From assembly GCA_964019425.1 (NCBI GenBank), contig OZ025803.1, forward strand, positions 857,001-921,000: a stretch of 64,000 bases of DNA, given 5' to 3'. Positions 47,601 to 58,614 of the stretch are shown here, piece after piece (position 1 is the first letter of the stretch; each line of letters starts with the position of its first letter). The position numbers and the translations under genes were made by a program. The DNA comes from Flectonema sp. DT1601 (taxonomy: Eukaryota; Euglenozoa; Diplonemea; Diplonemida; Diplonemidae). The notes under the pieces were generated by a model that searched no databases, was not told where the DNA came from, and worked only from the letters and a program-made list of their open reading frames with translations.

Positions 47601-49682
47601 GCATGAGAATTTCATTAGAACGGCAAATATACCAACGACTAATGCTCTCACGATATTGATGGTGACGTAAATAATACCGAGATATCCAATGTCAGCACCT
47701 GTGATGTTATTCAATGCTTTCATCACTACAATCATTCCAGCTAAGGCAAAGATGCAAGTGTTCGTAAGGTAGACTGTCATTTCCCAAAACTCGTGTAGAT
47801 AATGCTCAACTTCTGGAGATATGCATTGCCTGAAATACGACATATAACAACCCAACACAACGAGTCCTAAGACACCAGAGACATGAAGGAGACCTTCACA
47901 TACAAAAAAAGTAATATATGCACTTGTCAAGGTGACTGTTATTTCAATAAGCCCGTCGTTAAACACTCTGTTTAAACAGAATACGGTAATCACGGCAATA
48001 ACAAATCCAACTGCCGGACCACCAAGTGACACAATGCAAAACTGAAGGAAGATTTCTGCTATATTATACGGAATAGAGCATTCAGGTATACACGTGCATT
48101 GATCACCACAGGTATCGAATTGAGGAGTGCAACCTCCTCCTTCCCCTCGTTCTACACTTGACTTGAGAACAGTAAAGAAGACAATAGCAGTACCATCATT
48201 AAATAGTGATTCTCCTTCGATCATGGTTGAGATGAGTTTAGACGCTCCAAGTTCTTTTAATAGAGCGACGACGGCAACTGGATCTGTCGCAGATAAAATG
48301 GTACCAAACAACAGACAGGCTGGTAGAGTCCAATCGTATTCAGTAAATGTATATTTCGCTACCAGACCAGTCAATAACGATGATATCATTAATCCTGGAA
48401 CTGCGAGTATCAAACACTGACCCATAACCTTTTTAAACACATGCATCTCCATAGCAAACGCACTTTCAAAAATCAACACCGGCAGAAATATATAAAATAT
48501 CATATGGGGATTCATGTTCGCTAACTGTTCGTACTTATCCATCGTTGAAGCAGCGCCAGGGATCTTATTTAAAGCTCCGTATCCCATACCGACTAAGAAC
48601 ATGACAACTGTGTAAGGTACTTTGGTACCAAGACAGAGGTACCTAACAAATGCTCCCATCGCAAATGTTCCAAAGATTACCAACACATTCCACGGTCTTG
48701 AGTCGTGTTGAATTTCATGGTCAAGAGTGTGGTCGTCCTCGTGACTGACAAGTCCAAAATTCTTAACTGCCTGAAAAGCTAATAACTGAGCCTTCGTTTC
48801 ATTAGAAATATGTTTCGGACAACTTTTCTCAAACCAAGTGAAGTCATCCTTTCTATCAATTTCCCAATGATGTGGAACACATATTCCGAATGCCTGACTG
48901 TGAGCAATTGTTGAACATCTAGGTTTACACTTTCTCAAAGCTGTATCAAAAAAACATCCATTTTGATGTTGGCAGAAGTCACTTTTACTTCGGGGGATTC
49001 CTCGGCAATCTTTGCAGGTATTTCCTTCATAATAACATCCTGTGTTTTCACACTCGGCTTTATCTTTTTTGAGCGTACAGTTTCCATCATCTACCCTCTC
49101 CTGTAAGATTGGTGACAAGGGAGGATCCTTTAAGTGAACTGTGAAAGTACCTCTTGAAGGTCCATGAGCAGCGAATACAGATGAGTCTGGTCTCCCTGTA
49201 CCAGACGCTGAGATGACTGTGATAACACTTGGAGTAGATCCAAAAGTAAAGTAAGGTCTTACAGTTGGTATTGTCATGTTAATTAGTCGTCGACCATTAT
49301 CAACTTCATCAATTGCTGTTGTTAATTGTCTGATCAGATCTCCTTCACCAGCATTTGATAGAAGTCGTTCCTCAACCTTTCTCGAGTCCGCAACTCCGCT
49401 AATAATAATTGCATAAGTGTTGTCCATAATTCCTGATCCGTTCAAGCTCATTGAAATGTTTCCTGGGAAACCAATCCCGATCCATATTCCGAGCATTGTT
49501 TCCACTGTAATTCTCACTTCTCCTCTAGATCCTGCATCAGAATCAACGTATATGTCTAATTTTAATAACCACGGAGCTTCTATGGGACGTTCCTCCTCAC
49601 CGTGAAGCAGCTCCAACTTCCTACATCCTGTCAGCAGTAGTAGTGACAGCAGACATAGTAAAATTAAGGTGTGCCTTGTCAT
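44695..49682 (-). CDS. Na+/H+ exchanger with DOMON-like ectodomain and CNBD-like tail
   Basis: Exons 47236-49682, 44876-47151 and 44695-44762 total 4791 nt (1596 aa). The ATG at 49682 lies 8 nt behind a pyrimidine-rich TCCTCAACAG acceptor and opens a signal peptide (LILLCLLSLLLL). Residues about 30-185 resemble a DOMON beta-sandwich (GIWIGIGFPG..MDNTYAIIISG). A Cys-rich module (about 200-275) follows. The CPA1 exchanger core (about 335-790) has TDPVAVVALLKELG, EGESLFNDGTAIVFF and AWGGLRGAVGLALAL, with about 12 membrane helices. The cytoplasmic part has a helical region and a CNBD-like beta-roll (about 1075-1180), then a basic, Pro-rich tail. This order recalls plant SOS1 and animal sperm NHE. 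The last exon is the least certain part; a stop at 44865 without the last intron also keeps frame. Confidence 0.9.
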
Positions 49683-49976
49683 TGACACTTCTGTTGAGGA
49701 AAAGGTATAATAAACTAAAGTACTAATTTTCATTATAAAAAACATGTTATAAGAAATCTGTCACAAGAAATAAGTAAAAAAAAAAAAGGAAAGGACGAAA
49801 TCACAGAATGGCGACATCGGCCGGGCTTCTATTTATATGGAAAATATATTTTATATTTATTTTTTTTAGAATAGTTCTCAAAGAATAGTTTAAAATCAAC
49901 AACATAGGAGGATAGGAATTTTATAAAATCTGTAATAAGAAGTTTTGTTGAATTCGTGTTATGTTATCAAACTGAA
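49683..49976. other. Intergenic spacer
   Basis: About 290 nt, AT-rich, with an A run near 49777. No gene is supported. Confidence 0.5.
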
Positions 49977-51818
49977 CTACGAAGACATTTGTGTATTCCA
50001 AGCAGTGCTATCTGTTTGTTGTGGTTGTCCTGTTGACCATCCATCTGCATTGGTACCCGTCGACCAGCCAGAAGTTGCTTCCACACCAGTATTCCATCCT
50101 CCAGTATTTGATGCACCTGTATTCCAACCATCAGTAGAAACAGGAGCAGTCACTGCAACTGGTTCAGGCTGAGCAACCGGTGGTGGTGGTGCTTTAGCTG
50201 TCTCAAGACTTGCTTTATACTCCGCTTCTTTAGGTGTTATCTCTTTCAGTCTCTTCCAACCAAATGATGTGCCCTTCGGCATACAAAGAAGTACATCTCC
50301 AGACTCGATAATCTGTAGTGTTATTTATATTGAAACTAGTCTTCACAGGAGGGTGATGTTATTATCAATTGTACAGGGTTGTTATGAAAGATGATAATAA
50401 AAATAATTTAATACCTGCAGTCGTTTCCCGAGGTAAGCACTAGTGAGGGAGGCAGCAGGTGGGACATCATCACGTTTGGTGAATTCGGTAGCGGAACTGA
50501 CGGCTGCGGGTTGCGAAGCTGTCTGTTGCTGTTTTGCAGCCTCCGCCTGTTTGGCCGCTTCTTCTGCTTCCTTTTCGCGGGCCTGCTCAGCAGCCAACTC
50601 TTCAAGTCTTCGCACCTCTGCCTCGGCTGCTTCCTCCTCGCGGGCCTTCTCTTCCGCTTCCTCTTTCTCTTTCTCACAAGCTGCCAGCTCCTCAAGTCTT
50701 CGCTCTTCAGCCTCGGCTGCCTCTTTCTCGCGGGCCAATTGCTCTTGTCTAGCATTCTCTTCCTCCCTCTCGCGAGCAGCCAACTCTTCTAGTCTTCGCT
50801 CTTCAGCTTCAGCTGCCTCCTTCTCAATTTCCAGTTGTTCTTGTCTGGCTCTCTCTTCTGCTTCCTCCTTCTCACGAGCAGCCACTTCCGCTAGTCTTTT
50901 CTCTTCAGCAGCCTCCTTCTCAATCTCCAGTTGTTCTTGTCTGGCCCTCTCTTCTGCTTCTTCCTTCTCACGAGCAGCCACTTCCGCTAATCTTTCCACT
51001 TCAGCTGCCTCCTCGCGAATCAGTTGTTCCTGTCTGGCCTTTTCTTCTGCTTCTTCCTTCTCGCGAGCAGCCAACTCTTCAAGTCTTCGCTCTTCAGCTT
51101 CAGCTGCCTCCTTCTCAAGTGCCAGTTGCTCCTGTCTGGCCCTCTCTTCGGCCTGTTCCTTTTCACGAGCAGCCAACTCCTCGAGCATTTGCTCTTCAGC
51201 TTCGGCTTCCAATCTCTCGTTTTCTTGTTTCTGAAGTCTTTGTACTTCAGCTTCTTCCACTTCAGCTCGGACACGTTTCTCCTCCTCTTCCCTCTGCTCT
51301 TTCTCCTTCAGCTCTTCCTGAAGCTTTATTGCTTCGACTGCTGCTGCTGCGGCTTCAGCTACTTCCTTCTCGTGGACCAGCGATTCTTGTCTGGCCTTCT
51401 CATCGTCTTCTTCCTTCTCGTAAGCAGCCTTTTCCTGTTGAAGCCTCTGCTGTTCAGAAGTTTGAAGCTCTGAGTCTTGTTGTTGAGGGTCAGTTGTAAT
51501 CTCTGAAGGGAATTCTTCTACTTGTTCAGAGGTGGATTTATTATCTACGAGAGGTTCGATGCAATTGAAGTGAGTCGGTCCAGTGGATTCTATTTTTTCA
51601 AACCCTTCGAGAGACTCCATCTGAGGACTGGCATAGTCTGACGTCAGTCGGATGACTTCCTCCTCCAACAGTCGGATGGTTCCTTCTTGATGAGATACCC
51701 TCTCTTGTAGTTCTTTTATTTCATTTCCCTTCTCTACATCTCCTCTCGTTAGACCAACAAGCAGATTAGTTAAGCCAGACATGTGAGCCCTTATGAGTGA
51801 TTCTACATCTTCGTTCAT
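49977..51818 (-). CDS. Charged tandem-repeat coiled-coil protein
   Basis: Two exons, 50415-51818 and 49977-50312, total 1740 nt (579 aa). Residues 1-60 include a short coiled coil. Residues about 130-440 are an almost uninterrupted Glu/Ala/Arg/Lys helix built of about seven imperfect repeats of 30-37 residues, containing AAREKEEAEERARQEQLE and EERRLEEL; the repeat is also visible at DNA level. The second exon begins IIESGDVLLCMPKGTSFGWKRL, a compact conserved-looking segment, then Pro/Val-rich sequence, and ends with four or five GW(N/S)TG motifs. The charged helix resembles trichohyalin/MAP7-like single alpha-helices or kinetoplastid repetitive cytoskeletal antigens. It is probably structural. 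A TTCCCTTCAG acceptor lies 17 nt upstream. Confidence 0.8.
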
Positions 51819-52032
51819 TATAAATTAGTGACAGGCTGAAGGGAATATATATAAATACAAAAGAACCAACGTCAGGGTAATTATTCTCAAAACAGTCCGT
51901 GTGTTCCTGTGCGTGTTTCCTAGAAGTTGAGAGTATGAGTATAACATCAATTAAAGAAAACGAAATAATCACACAAAGGAATCTAAAGTAATAACCAACA
52001 GCTTTAATAAAACATATACGAACAGAGTGGGT

Positions 52033-53061
52033 TTACTGACTTTCGATACTTTTCGACTGGTCTATTAGTTCGCTGACATAAGTCTGAAGCTCGTTGTTGT
52101 TTTCGACGAGTAATTTATTTTCGTCTCCCAGAATTCGATTCTCAGTTGTGATTTTGTCGACTCGTTCCTCAGCAACTCCGAGTTGGTGTTCACGTTCTTT
52201 AAGAAATATATTTGACTCTTCGAGACGAGTTTCTATAGCGAGGTACTGACGATGAGCTGTTAATAGTTGAGCCTCTAAGTCATCGATCTTACTGGCTCGT
52301 GAATCAGCTAATGTTTGAAGTGAAGTATTTGATGAGGTCGAGGTATTTAATTGTTCTCTCAGTTCATCAGCAACAGCCTGAGTGGAGGCAATTTTCCGAT
52401 CCCTCTTCTTGAGTTGAGATTCCCAATTCAACTTTCGTTGATATAAAAAAGATTTAACTTCTGTTTCAGTATATGTTCTGACATCACTATTCTTATCAGG
52501 TGGTGAGGATGACCCGTCTATATCATGAGGAGGTGACTGGACGTTAGTAGACATTTCTGAGATCCGCTCTCGGAGAAGAGCTGCTTCTGCAACACAAACA
52601 GGTTGAGACACTGACTGAAGTGACGAAATAACTTCCGTTGATATCCCAGGTGGCACACTTGGATTATGATCAAGAACCACATTGCCGAGCATCAGTAGAG
52701 GGAGAAGTTCATTTTCAGTTGTTTCTTCAGATGATAACAATCGAAGTATCTCAGCTATCACTGGAGAGAAACACATCTCAGCCATTGATTTGAATCTTGT
52801 TAAGAACACAGCAGCGACTTGTGCTGAAGCAACTAAAGTATCAGCCAATAAATATTCCATCACAACATCTTCAACTTCCTGAAGTGGTATTTCATCATCA
52901 CTCGCTCCTCTAGCGACCTCTGCTAACTCGTGAAGATGAACTGTCCGTTCAGCTCTCAAGTCGGAGTCTTTTATTTTCTTTATTACTTCAAATATCTGTT
53001 CTCGGTGACTTGGCACACTTGGCACCGGCGTTTGTTCTGCTGGCGGTTGTTCGATACTCAT
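52033..53061 (-). CDS. Helical and coiled-coil protein of unknown function
   Basis: A single-exon, 342-aa protein starting at the ATG at 53061; the frame continues upstream without an ATG. Residues 20-165 are helical with alternating hydrophobics and no coiled-coil pattern, perhaps a compact helical repeat domain. Residues 165-205 are Ser/Pro/Asp-rich. Residues 210-342 form a continuous coiled coil (LADSRASKIDDLEAQLL, VDKITTENRILGDENKLLVENNNELQ). No enzyme or targeting motif is seen. A TTGTTTAG acceptor lies one base before the ATG. Confidence 0.75.
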   Translation of the reverse strand: MSIEQPPAEQTPVPSVPSHREQIFEVIKKIKDSDLRAERTVHLHELAEVARGASDDEIPLQEVEDVVMEYLLADTLVASAQVAAVFLTRFKSMAEMCFSPVIAEILRLLSSEETTENELLPLLMLGNVVLDHNPSVPPGISTEVISSLQSVSQPVCVAEAALLRERISEMSTNVQSPPHDIDGSSSPPDKNSDVRTYTETEVKSFLYQRKLNWESQLKKRDRKIASTQAVADELREQLNTSTSSNTSLQTLADSRASKIDDLEAQLLTAHRQYLAIETRLEESNIFLKEREHQLGVAEERVDKITTENRILGDENKLLVENNNELQTYVSELIDQSKSIESQ

Positions 53062-53600
53062 TCTAAACAATTAACGATGTTAACATTTTTATTATCTGGT
53101 GATTGAGTGATATGTTTGACTACTTTCGGATTATCTCATCTGAGGAAGTAGTCCTCACCATTAGACTGACTCGTACGAACCTGTCAGAAAGGACTTAGCC
53201 ACCTGACAAATAATAAATAAATAATAGTTCCCCCTACCAATATCTTAGATAACTATCAGACACCGAAGGAAGTACTTTAATATTAAATCATCCCAAAGAC
53301 GTCAACAGAGAAGACTATTCAGTTATGAACACGTCTCAAAACGATCGGATCTGAAAATGAAATACAAAAAAAGGAGGTACAGCAGAGAGCCTGTGAGGCC
53401 ACTAACCACTGCCACTATCCAGAAAAAAAAAAGAAGAGAAAAATAAACAACTGTGTTAAAGACGAGGGTTGCTGTGGGCCTGAAAAAGCCTCACAAAACA
53501 AGACCACTACACGTCTCCAGTTAATAATAAGTTCAGGAACTAGTTAGTAGTAAATAATGTAATCAAATATCGGATTATTTATACGACGGAAGTAACTTCT
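53062..53600. other. Intergenic spacer
   Basis: About 540 nt with mixed composition and no supported frame, apart from an A-rich stretch near 53420. Presumed UTRs. Confidence 0.5.
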
Positions 53601-54569
53601 TTATGGTGTTCTCCTAAACCTCGCAGGACACATCTGCCCCCTGTTATCAACAATCGAAGTATCAGCACCATATTTAATTAAAAGGTCAGCAACGTCCATT
53701 TTCAAACAGCAATGGAGAGGTGTCTCACCACATTTCGTTTTGATATTCGGATTTGCGTTATTTTCGAGTAGGAGACGAGTGAACGTTGTATTAGTGCCGT
53801 AATGAAGTGCTGTACTCCAATTGTTTCGACGAGTATCTACGTCAGCCCCAAACTGTATGAGATGAGATGCAATGTTTGGGTGTTTTTGACAACAATGAAT
53901 CGGAGCGTATCCAAGTGCGTCTTGAACATTAGGACTAGCACCATTCTGAAGTAGAAGCTCTACGGTACTTTCATCTTTCGCAAAATGAAGAGCAACTCGT
54001 CCTGTCGTGGTAGTCGCATTGACATCAGCACCGTTTCTTATTAATAATTTTGCTTTTTCAGGAAGACTGTTCGTACCTCTTATTGGGTTAAAACAATCAA
54101 CAAGTGGAGTGAATCCGTCACTATCTCGAACATTAATATTAACATCATCTTGTGATATGAGATATTTTATAAATGTTAAATCTGTTGACAAGTGGAGAGC
54201 ACTGCGACCATCAGCTGTTATTGAGTTCACATTCACACCAGCATCAATAAAATACGTCGACAAGTCACTCTGTAATGAAACTTGTTTTAAGAATTCATCT
54301 TCCGTTATGTCTTTTTCTTTTAAAAATTTAATCGCATTTCCCTTTTTAGAACTAGTCATCACCAGCTCACAACATTCACAAATACCATAATCTCCTAACA
54401 GCTTGTGTTCTTCCATAATATTTCCCTCAAACGTGAGTTCAAAAAAAGAAGAGTCGAACCCCTCCTCTTGTGCTATCTGTTTCTTCACATTAATAACTTT
54501 AAAGTTTATCCGTACCTCAACAGGAATAACAGAACCAATAAAGTCAATGATTGAAATTGAAAGGGACAT
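53601..54569 (-). CDS. Ubiquitin-like domain plus ankyrin repeats
   Basis: A single-exon, 322-aa protein. The ATG at 54569 is 4 nt behind TTCACTTCCATACAG; an earlier in-frame ATG at 54641 would lie upstream of this acceptor. Residues 1-72 look ubiquitin-like: MSLSISIIDFIG, VEVRINFKVINVKKQIAQEEG, FFELTFEGNIM, LLGDYGICECCELVM. After a short helix, about six ankyrin repeats fill 110-315, with the usual G.(S/T).LH cores (DGRSALHLS, GFTPLVDCF, TGRVALHFA, GYAPIHCC, WSTALHYG, GETPLHCC). Such proteins act as adaptors, often in ubiquitin or proteasome pathways. No catalytic residues are present, and it ends directly after the last repeat. Confidence 0.88.
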   Translation of the reverse strand: MSLSISIIDFIGSVIPVEVRINFKVINVKKQIAQEEGFDSSFFELTFEGNIMEEHKLLGDYGICECCELVMTSSKKGNAIKFLKEKDITEDEFLKQVSLQSDLSTYFIDAGVNVNSITADGRSALHLSTDLTFIKYLISQDDVNINVRDSDGFTPLVDCFNPIRGTNSLPEKAKLLIRNGADVNATTTTGRVALHFAKDESTVELLLQNGASPNVQDALGYAPIHCCQKHPNIASHLIQFGADVDTRRNNWSTALHYGTNTTFTRLLLENNANPNIKTKCGETPLHCCLKMDVADLLIKYGADTSIVDNRGQMCPARFRRTP

Positions 54570-55802
54570 TCTCCTGTATGGAAGTGAATAGTAAATATAA
54601 AACATACTTAAAAATACGAATTTTTTTTCAAACCAACACATAGGTAGGCTTCTCTACCAAACAACTCCTTGAGAGAATACATGAACTGGGAAGGGAGGGG
54701 GGGGCAGACTGTATTTTTCATAACCTTAACAACAATAGTAACAAATCATCCGTCTCCGACATTTAGAATAACAAAAATAAAAATTTTCTCTCTCAAAAGC
54801 TACACCACAGAAAGGTCACTACATGAGAAGGAATAGAACACAAGTTTAACATCACATGAAACGCATCAAATAATAAGAACGGACTTTTTTAAGAAACACT
54901 GAAGTAACACAATCAATATCGAAAAACAGAAAAAAAGAGTGTGTGAAAAGGAAAAAAAAAAAAAAATTAAATTTAAATTTAAAAATCAGATTGTGAAGAC
55001 GTGTGACAGATATTTGTCACCATTTCTTCACCGAAACTACCAAAGTAATACGAATGTGCAGGATATGAATGTTAACTAATGCCCAACATTATAAAAAGAC
55101 TATTGGCTCCCACAACAGGTATAATCACTGCACCCATCAGTAAGTTTTAAATATCTTCACATAAAGACGAGTTCTACGTACCTGCTGACCCACTAGTAGT
55201 GGTCAACGTTGGTTAGCTGTGTGTGTGTCTGTGATCCAGGTTGATAAAAAGAAATCAAATTTCACCATAACCTAATCTATATCGTTAATGGTACAGTTAG
55301 GGTAAGAACACGACATGTGGAAACCCCGTAGAAAACGAAGGGGGGGAAAAAAAAAAAAAAAAAAAAGGAAAAAAGGAAACGGGAAAATTATTACAACACA
55401 GTGGTCCACACAATACGGTAAATATACCTGCAGCTGCAAGAGCGACTGTCGGGAGGTAATTTGATAACTATATTTATTAAAAGTTCAAAAGGAACAATTT
55501 CTCCGACAATCTTGACTTGTCAGCGGCAGCGTAGTAAATGACTGCAAATAAATAAATAATACCACTGGAGGCCACGTGAACATAGTCGGGAGGGGGAGTA
55601 GTTATTGTGCACCGAGTATATGCATATTTCTTTTAGTTATCATTTTAACCAGTACCAACATAACAATAATAAAAGTAAACTAAGCGAGTCAACACAAGGT
55701 AACTGTTGTTCTACACAAGACACACACTCTCTATCAATTCGCTTGGATTGTAGTCAAGTAGACTACCGAAAGGAACAAAGCCGTCAGTACTGAGCTGGAC
55801 AA
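54570..55802. other. 1.2-kb gene-free region
   Basis: AT-rich, with A runs near 54950 and 55341. No frame shows family character on either strand, and no RNA gene was seen. Confidence 0.6.
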
Positions 55803-56111
55803 CTATTTACTTACTTTCGGAGCAGCTTTCCCATCTGGTTTCTTATATGTTCGTATCATGTTAGTGAAGAATGACTCAGCAGTCTTCTCAATAGGAACTG
55901 CTTGGTCAGGTCTCTTATAATAATTCTGACGAACTGGTGCGGCAGTTTCAAACGGATTAGCGGCAGCGGTATTCTTCTTAGCGTCCGCTAGCCATTTCTG
56001 AAATGGCTCTTGTAACTTAGTCTTTTCCTTCTCTGGTTCAACAGTCTTCGGTGTCTTTGGAGGTGGTACCACTTGACTCCAGGGTGCTTCAGCGTATCTA
56101 CCAAGTTGCAT
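55803..56111 (-). CDS. Small Pro/Lys-rich protein, 102 aa
   Basis: A short frame that opens 9 nt behind an AATACAATCAG acceptor. The protein starts MQLGRYAEAPWSQVVPPPK, continues Lys/Glu-rich (EKEKTKLQEPFQKWLADAKK), and has a conserved-looking end (NPFETAAPVRQNYYKR, ESFFTNMIRTYKKPDGK). It could be a small organelle or flagellar subunit; I do not recognise it. The final codons read through a GTAAGT, so the frame might instead splice there to an unseen last exon. Confidence 0.5.
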   Translation of the reverse strand: MQLGRYAEAPWSQVVPPPKTPKTVEPEKEKTKLQEPFQKWLADAKKNTAAANPFETAAPVRQNYYKRPDQAVPIEKTAESFFTNMIRTYKKPDGKAAPKVSK

Positions 56112-56281
56112 CTTTGCAATCTGATTGTATTTGTTTAGTTAGTATCATTAATTTTAGTACAGAAGTGAGAATAATAAACAAAACAGAAAAGTTAGAGGGT
56201 CGCAAGAGGAGTCAGGCATGATAACTGCGCCGGACCGTAAATTTTTTAGTTGTTTGAAATTCTTAAATAAATAAAATAGGG

Positions 56282-57501
56282 CTATGGCCCAAATACTCCA
56301 AAATAATTAAACAAAAGGTTACCCGTGACAAAGTACACGTATCTCGACATCTGTTAGTAAGCCAGAGGATCAACTAATTAATGAGAAGCAACTCAATCAG
56401 ATCACAATTAGCCAACCAGGAAACACATACATGAGGCAAAGAGTCTACAAACGACGGTAAGAATAACTTCGTGTGCGTAAGATCTGGAGGAGGTGATTTC
56501 CTGCGTTTTTTTGTTTTTTTAAAATTAAATTTTGAACAGAATTACAATCCCCCCCATCAACAACCATCACAAAGTAATAATTCATACTTGCACTGTTGTT
56601 GTCTATCATCAAGCATTGACTTCATTGGAACATTAGCGAGTCTGTATAGAATATACTCTTTTAAAGTATCAGCAGTAGACCTGTCCTTGTCGACGTATAT
56701 CAGAGCAGCGCCACGCTCGAGGCACCACTTACGGAGATTTCCTTGAATGTAGTTGAGGAAATGATCTTTTTCTCTTGGATCTTTAGCATACTGTTGCGCT
56801 GCTAAGTCGAGCATGTGAGCTTTTGTGCAAATAACGATAACAGGAAGTCCGATATTTCCCTTATCAAATGTTCCTAATGTTCGATAAGTATTGGAAGACC
56901 TACCAACGTCTCGAGGTGATTGATTACCTTCAGAGTCTTCAGATTGCTTTACATGTTTTGGATCAGCCGCACGACACTGGTCTTCCATTTTAGTGCGAAG
57001 TTTCTCGTGGAGTTCTGGGTCTTCAGAGTACGTTTCTTTGAGTGATTTTTCCATAAAGGAATACCAATCATTTAGTCTTTGCATCGCATTATAAGGAACA
57101 GATAGATCTACTGTGATGGCGATCAACCCACTCTCCGCACAACGAGGTCCAAGTGAACCTCCTAAGAAGTACGCCGGTAATAAAAACTTTAGCGGCAACT
57201 TCTCAATTGTTGTTTGTAATATTCTAATTGTAGTTTCTTCATCTTCTCCCATCACTTTTTCTTTCCATTCGCCGTATGCGAATCCAATCCCGCAGAGTGG
57301 TTTTGTTTCTTCTTCTTCTTCATCGATGTCCTGCTGACCTCCGTTTTGAAGATACTTTGTAAAACATTCTTTCCCATCCAACCGATCACCTAATATAAAC
57401 ATGTGATATACATCTCTTGCTTTCGATGCGGATGAATTCTCTCGATGTTCAGCCAACACTTTCTCCCACAGGGATTCCTCCTCCCTAAGCTGGTCGCCCA
57501 T
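56282..57501 (-). CDS. Dynein light intermediate chain
   Basis: Exons 56588-57501, 56431-56500 and 56282-56350 total 1053 nt (350 aa). The ATG at 57501 follows a TTATCCATTGCAG acceptor. The Ras-like fold is recognisable by YHMFILGDRLDGKECF (the P-loop region), GLIAITVDLSVPYNAM, NIGLPVIVICTKAHMLDL (the NKxD-equivalent region) and NLRKWCLERGAALIYVDKD, with YILYRLANVPM after it, all in the order of DYNC1LI/DYNC2LI1. The P-loop has Glu where GTPases have Ser/Thr, so nucleotide binding is doubtful. The protein is a cargo or stability subunit of cytoplasmic or intraflagellar dynein. The last exon is uncertain: without the second intron the frame would stop at 56374. Confidence 0.85.
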
Positions 57502-57681
57502 GGTTTGTGTTTTCAGCTGCAATGGATAAACATAAAAGTTATACAAACAAATACAAACACTTCTCAAGGTAATGTGTTGTCCCCGTTATCTGAAATGACT
57601 CACTGCAGGGGATCAGGGAGGGCACAAACCGTGCTGCTGTTATCTGCTGAGGTACTAATCCGCATGCGTTCATGTCGGGGA

Positions 57682-58377
57682 TTACGAAACGTGAGCAATC
57701 ATTCTTTCATTCAGATCCACAGCGCTAACTCCTTTTATCGCGAGACATTTACTCCTCGTTTTGCGGGAGGATCCGAACTCAATGTCCTCACGAGGAACAG
57801 AAAGATGACGAGATAAATATTTAAAAAGTTCCTTATTCGCAGCTCCAAGACGGGCTGGAGCAGCTACGTCAATTTGAATAGAATCAGCTTTGCGACGACG
57901 GAGGTCTGTGGGATTGGTGATGACAGTTTGAGGACGACCTGGCTTTACATCGACTGCTATTTTTGTTAAAGTTGGTGTTTCAGAAACGATCCATCCACCG
58001 CTGGTTCCAATTGACGGCTCCGGATCATCAGATTCGTCATCAGAAGTTTGACCAACTTCTTCCGATAATTCAACTTCTGATGTTGAATTGAACTCATCGA
58101 TAATACAAAGTATTGATGGACATCCTTTATTACTTTCAGTAATGTCTTTTAGTCTTTTAGTTATCTCTCTTCCTCGTTTTCCACCTTCACTAATCCTCAC
58201 TTGCAAAGATTCTTCTTCTGGATAACCCTTTGGTAGGGTTATATACATCGTTCTCTGAGATACTTTAATTTCAAGTGATCTGGGTGATGTGTTATTTGTG
58301 ATTGTGATGTCGTCTCCGTACATTCCAACTATTCCTTCAATTTCTTCAATTTGAAGCTCATCATACTCGGATGACAT
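57682..58377 (-). CDS. RWD domain - DUF167 (UPF0235) fusion protein
   Basis: A single-exon, 231-aa protein. Residues 1-105 look like an RWD domain: QIEEIEGIVGMYGDDI, TMYITLPKGYPEEESLQVRIS, and a helix ending CIIDEFNST. A short acidic linker follows. Residues about 140-231 match the DUF167/YggU family (human C15orf40): VDVKPGRPQTVI, IDVAAPARLGAANKELFKYLSRHL, VPREDIEFGSSRKTRSKCLAIKGV. RWD domains bind partners in ubiquitin-like or GCN2 pathways; the biochemical role of DUF167 is not established. Both domains look complete. I have not seen the pair described, though it may exist in other protists. Confidence 0.82.
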   Translation of the reverse strand: MSSEYDELQIEEIEGIVGMYGDDITITNNTSPRSLEIKVSQRTMYITLPKGYPEEESLQVRISEGGKRGREITKRLKDITESNKGCPSILCIIDEFNSTSEVELSEEVGQTSDDESDDPEPSIGTSGGWIVSETPTLTKIAVDVKPGRPQTVITNPTDLRRRKADSIQIDVAAPARLGAANKELFKYLSRHLSVPREDIEFGSSRKTRSKCLAIKGVSAVDLNERMIAHVS

Positions 58378-58557
58378 ATTTTATTAAAAATAATCCAACA
58401 ATCAACTACTCTCGTAAATAAGGATCACCTGCCTGAAGAGAAAGTGTTAAAAAGATGCAAATCAGATAGTAGTCTTAAAAAAGAGGTTTTTTAAAAAAAA
58501 CTTAAATTGTTTAAATATTATTAAGGAAAGTAACAACAATACTGAACAGTGTAACTG

Positions 58558-58558
<1 letters not shown>

Positions 58559-58609
<51 letters not shown>
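58559..58609. repeat. A run of about 37-50 nt
   Basis: One of the longest homopolymers here: about 37 consecutive A, one G, then nine A, just downstream of the IQ-motif gene's stop (58615). Confidence 0.95.
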
Positions 58610-58614
58610 TACTA

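Noticed and set aside
50443-51234. A 263-aa plus-strand frame rich in Ser/Ala
   Set aside because: It is the antisense shadow of the charged Glu/Ala/Arg coiled-coil gene, with no start context or motif of its own.
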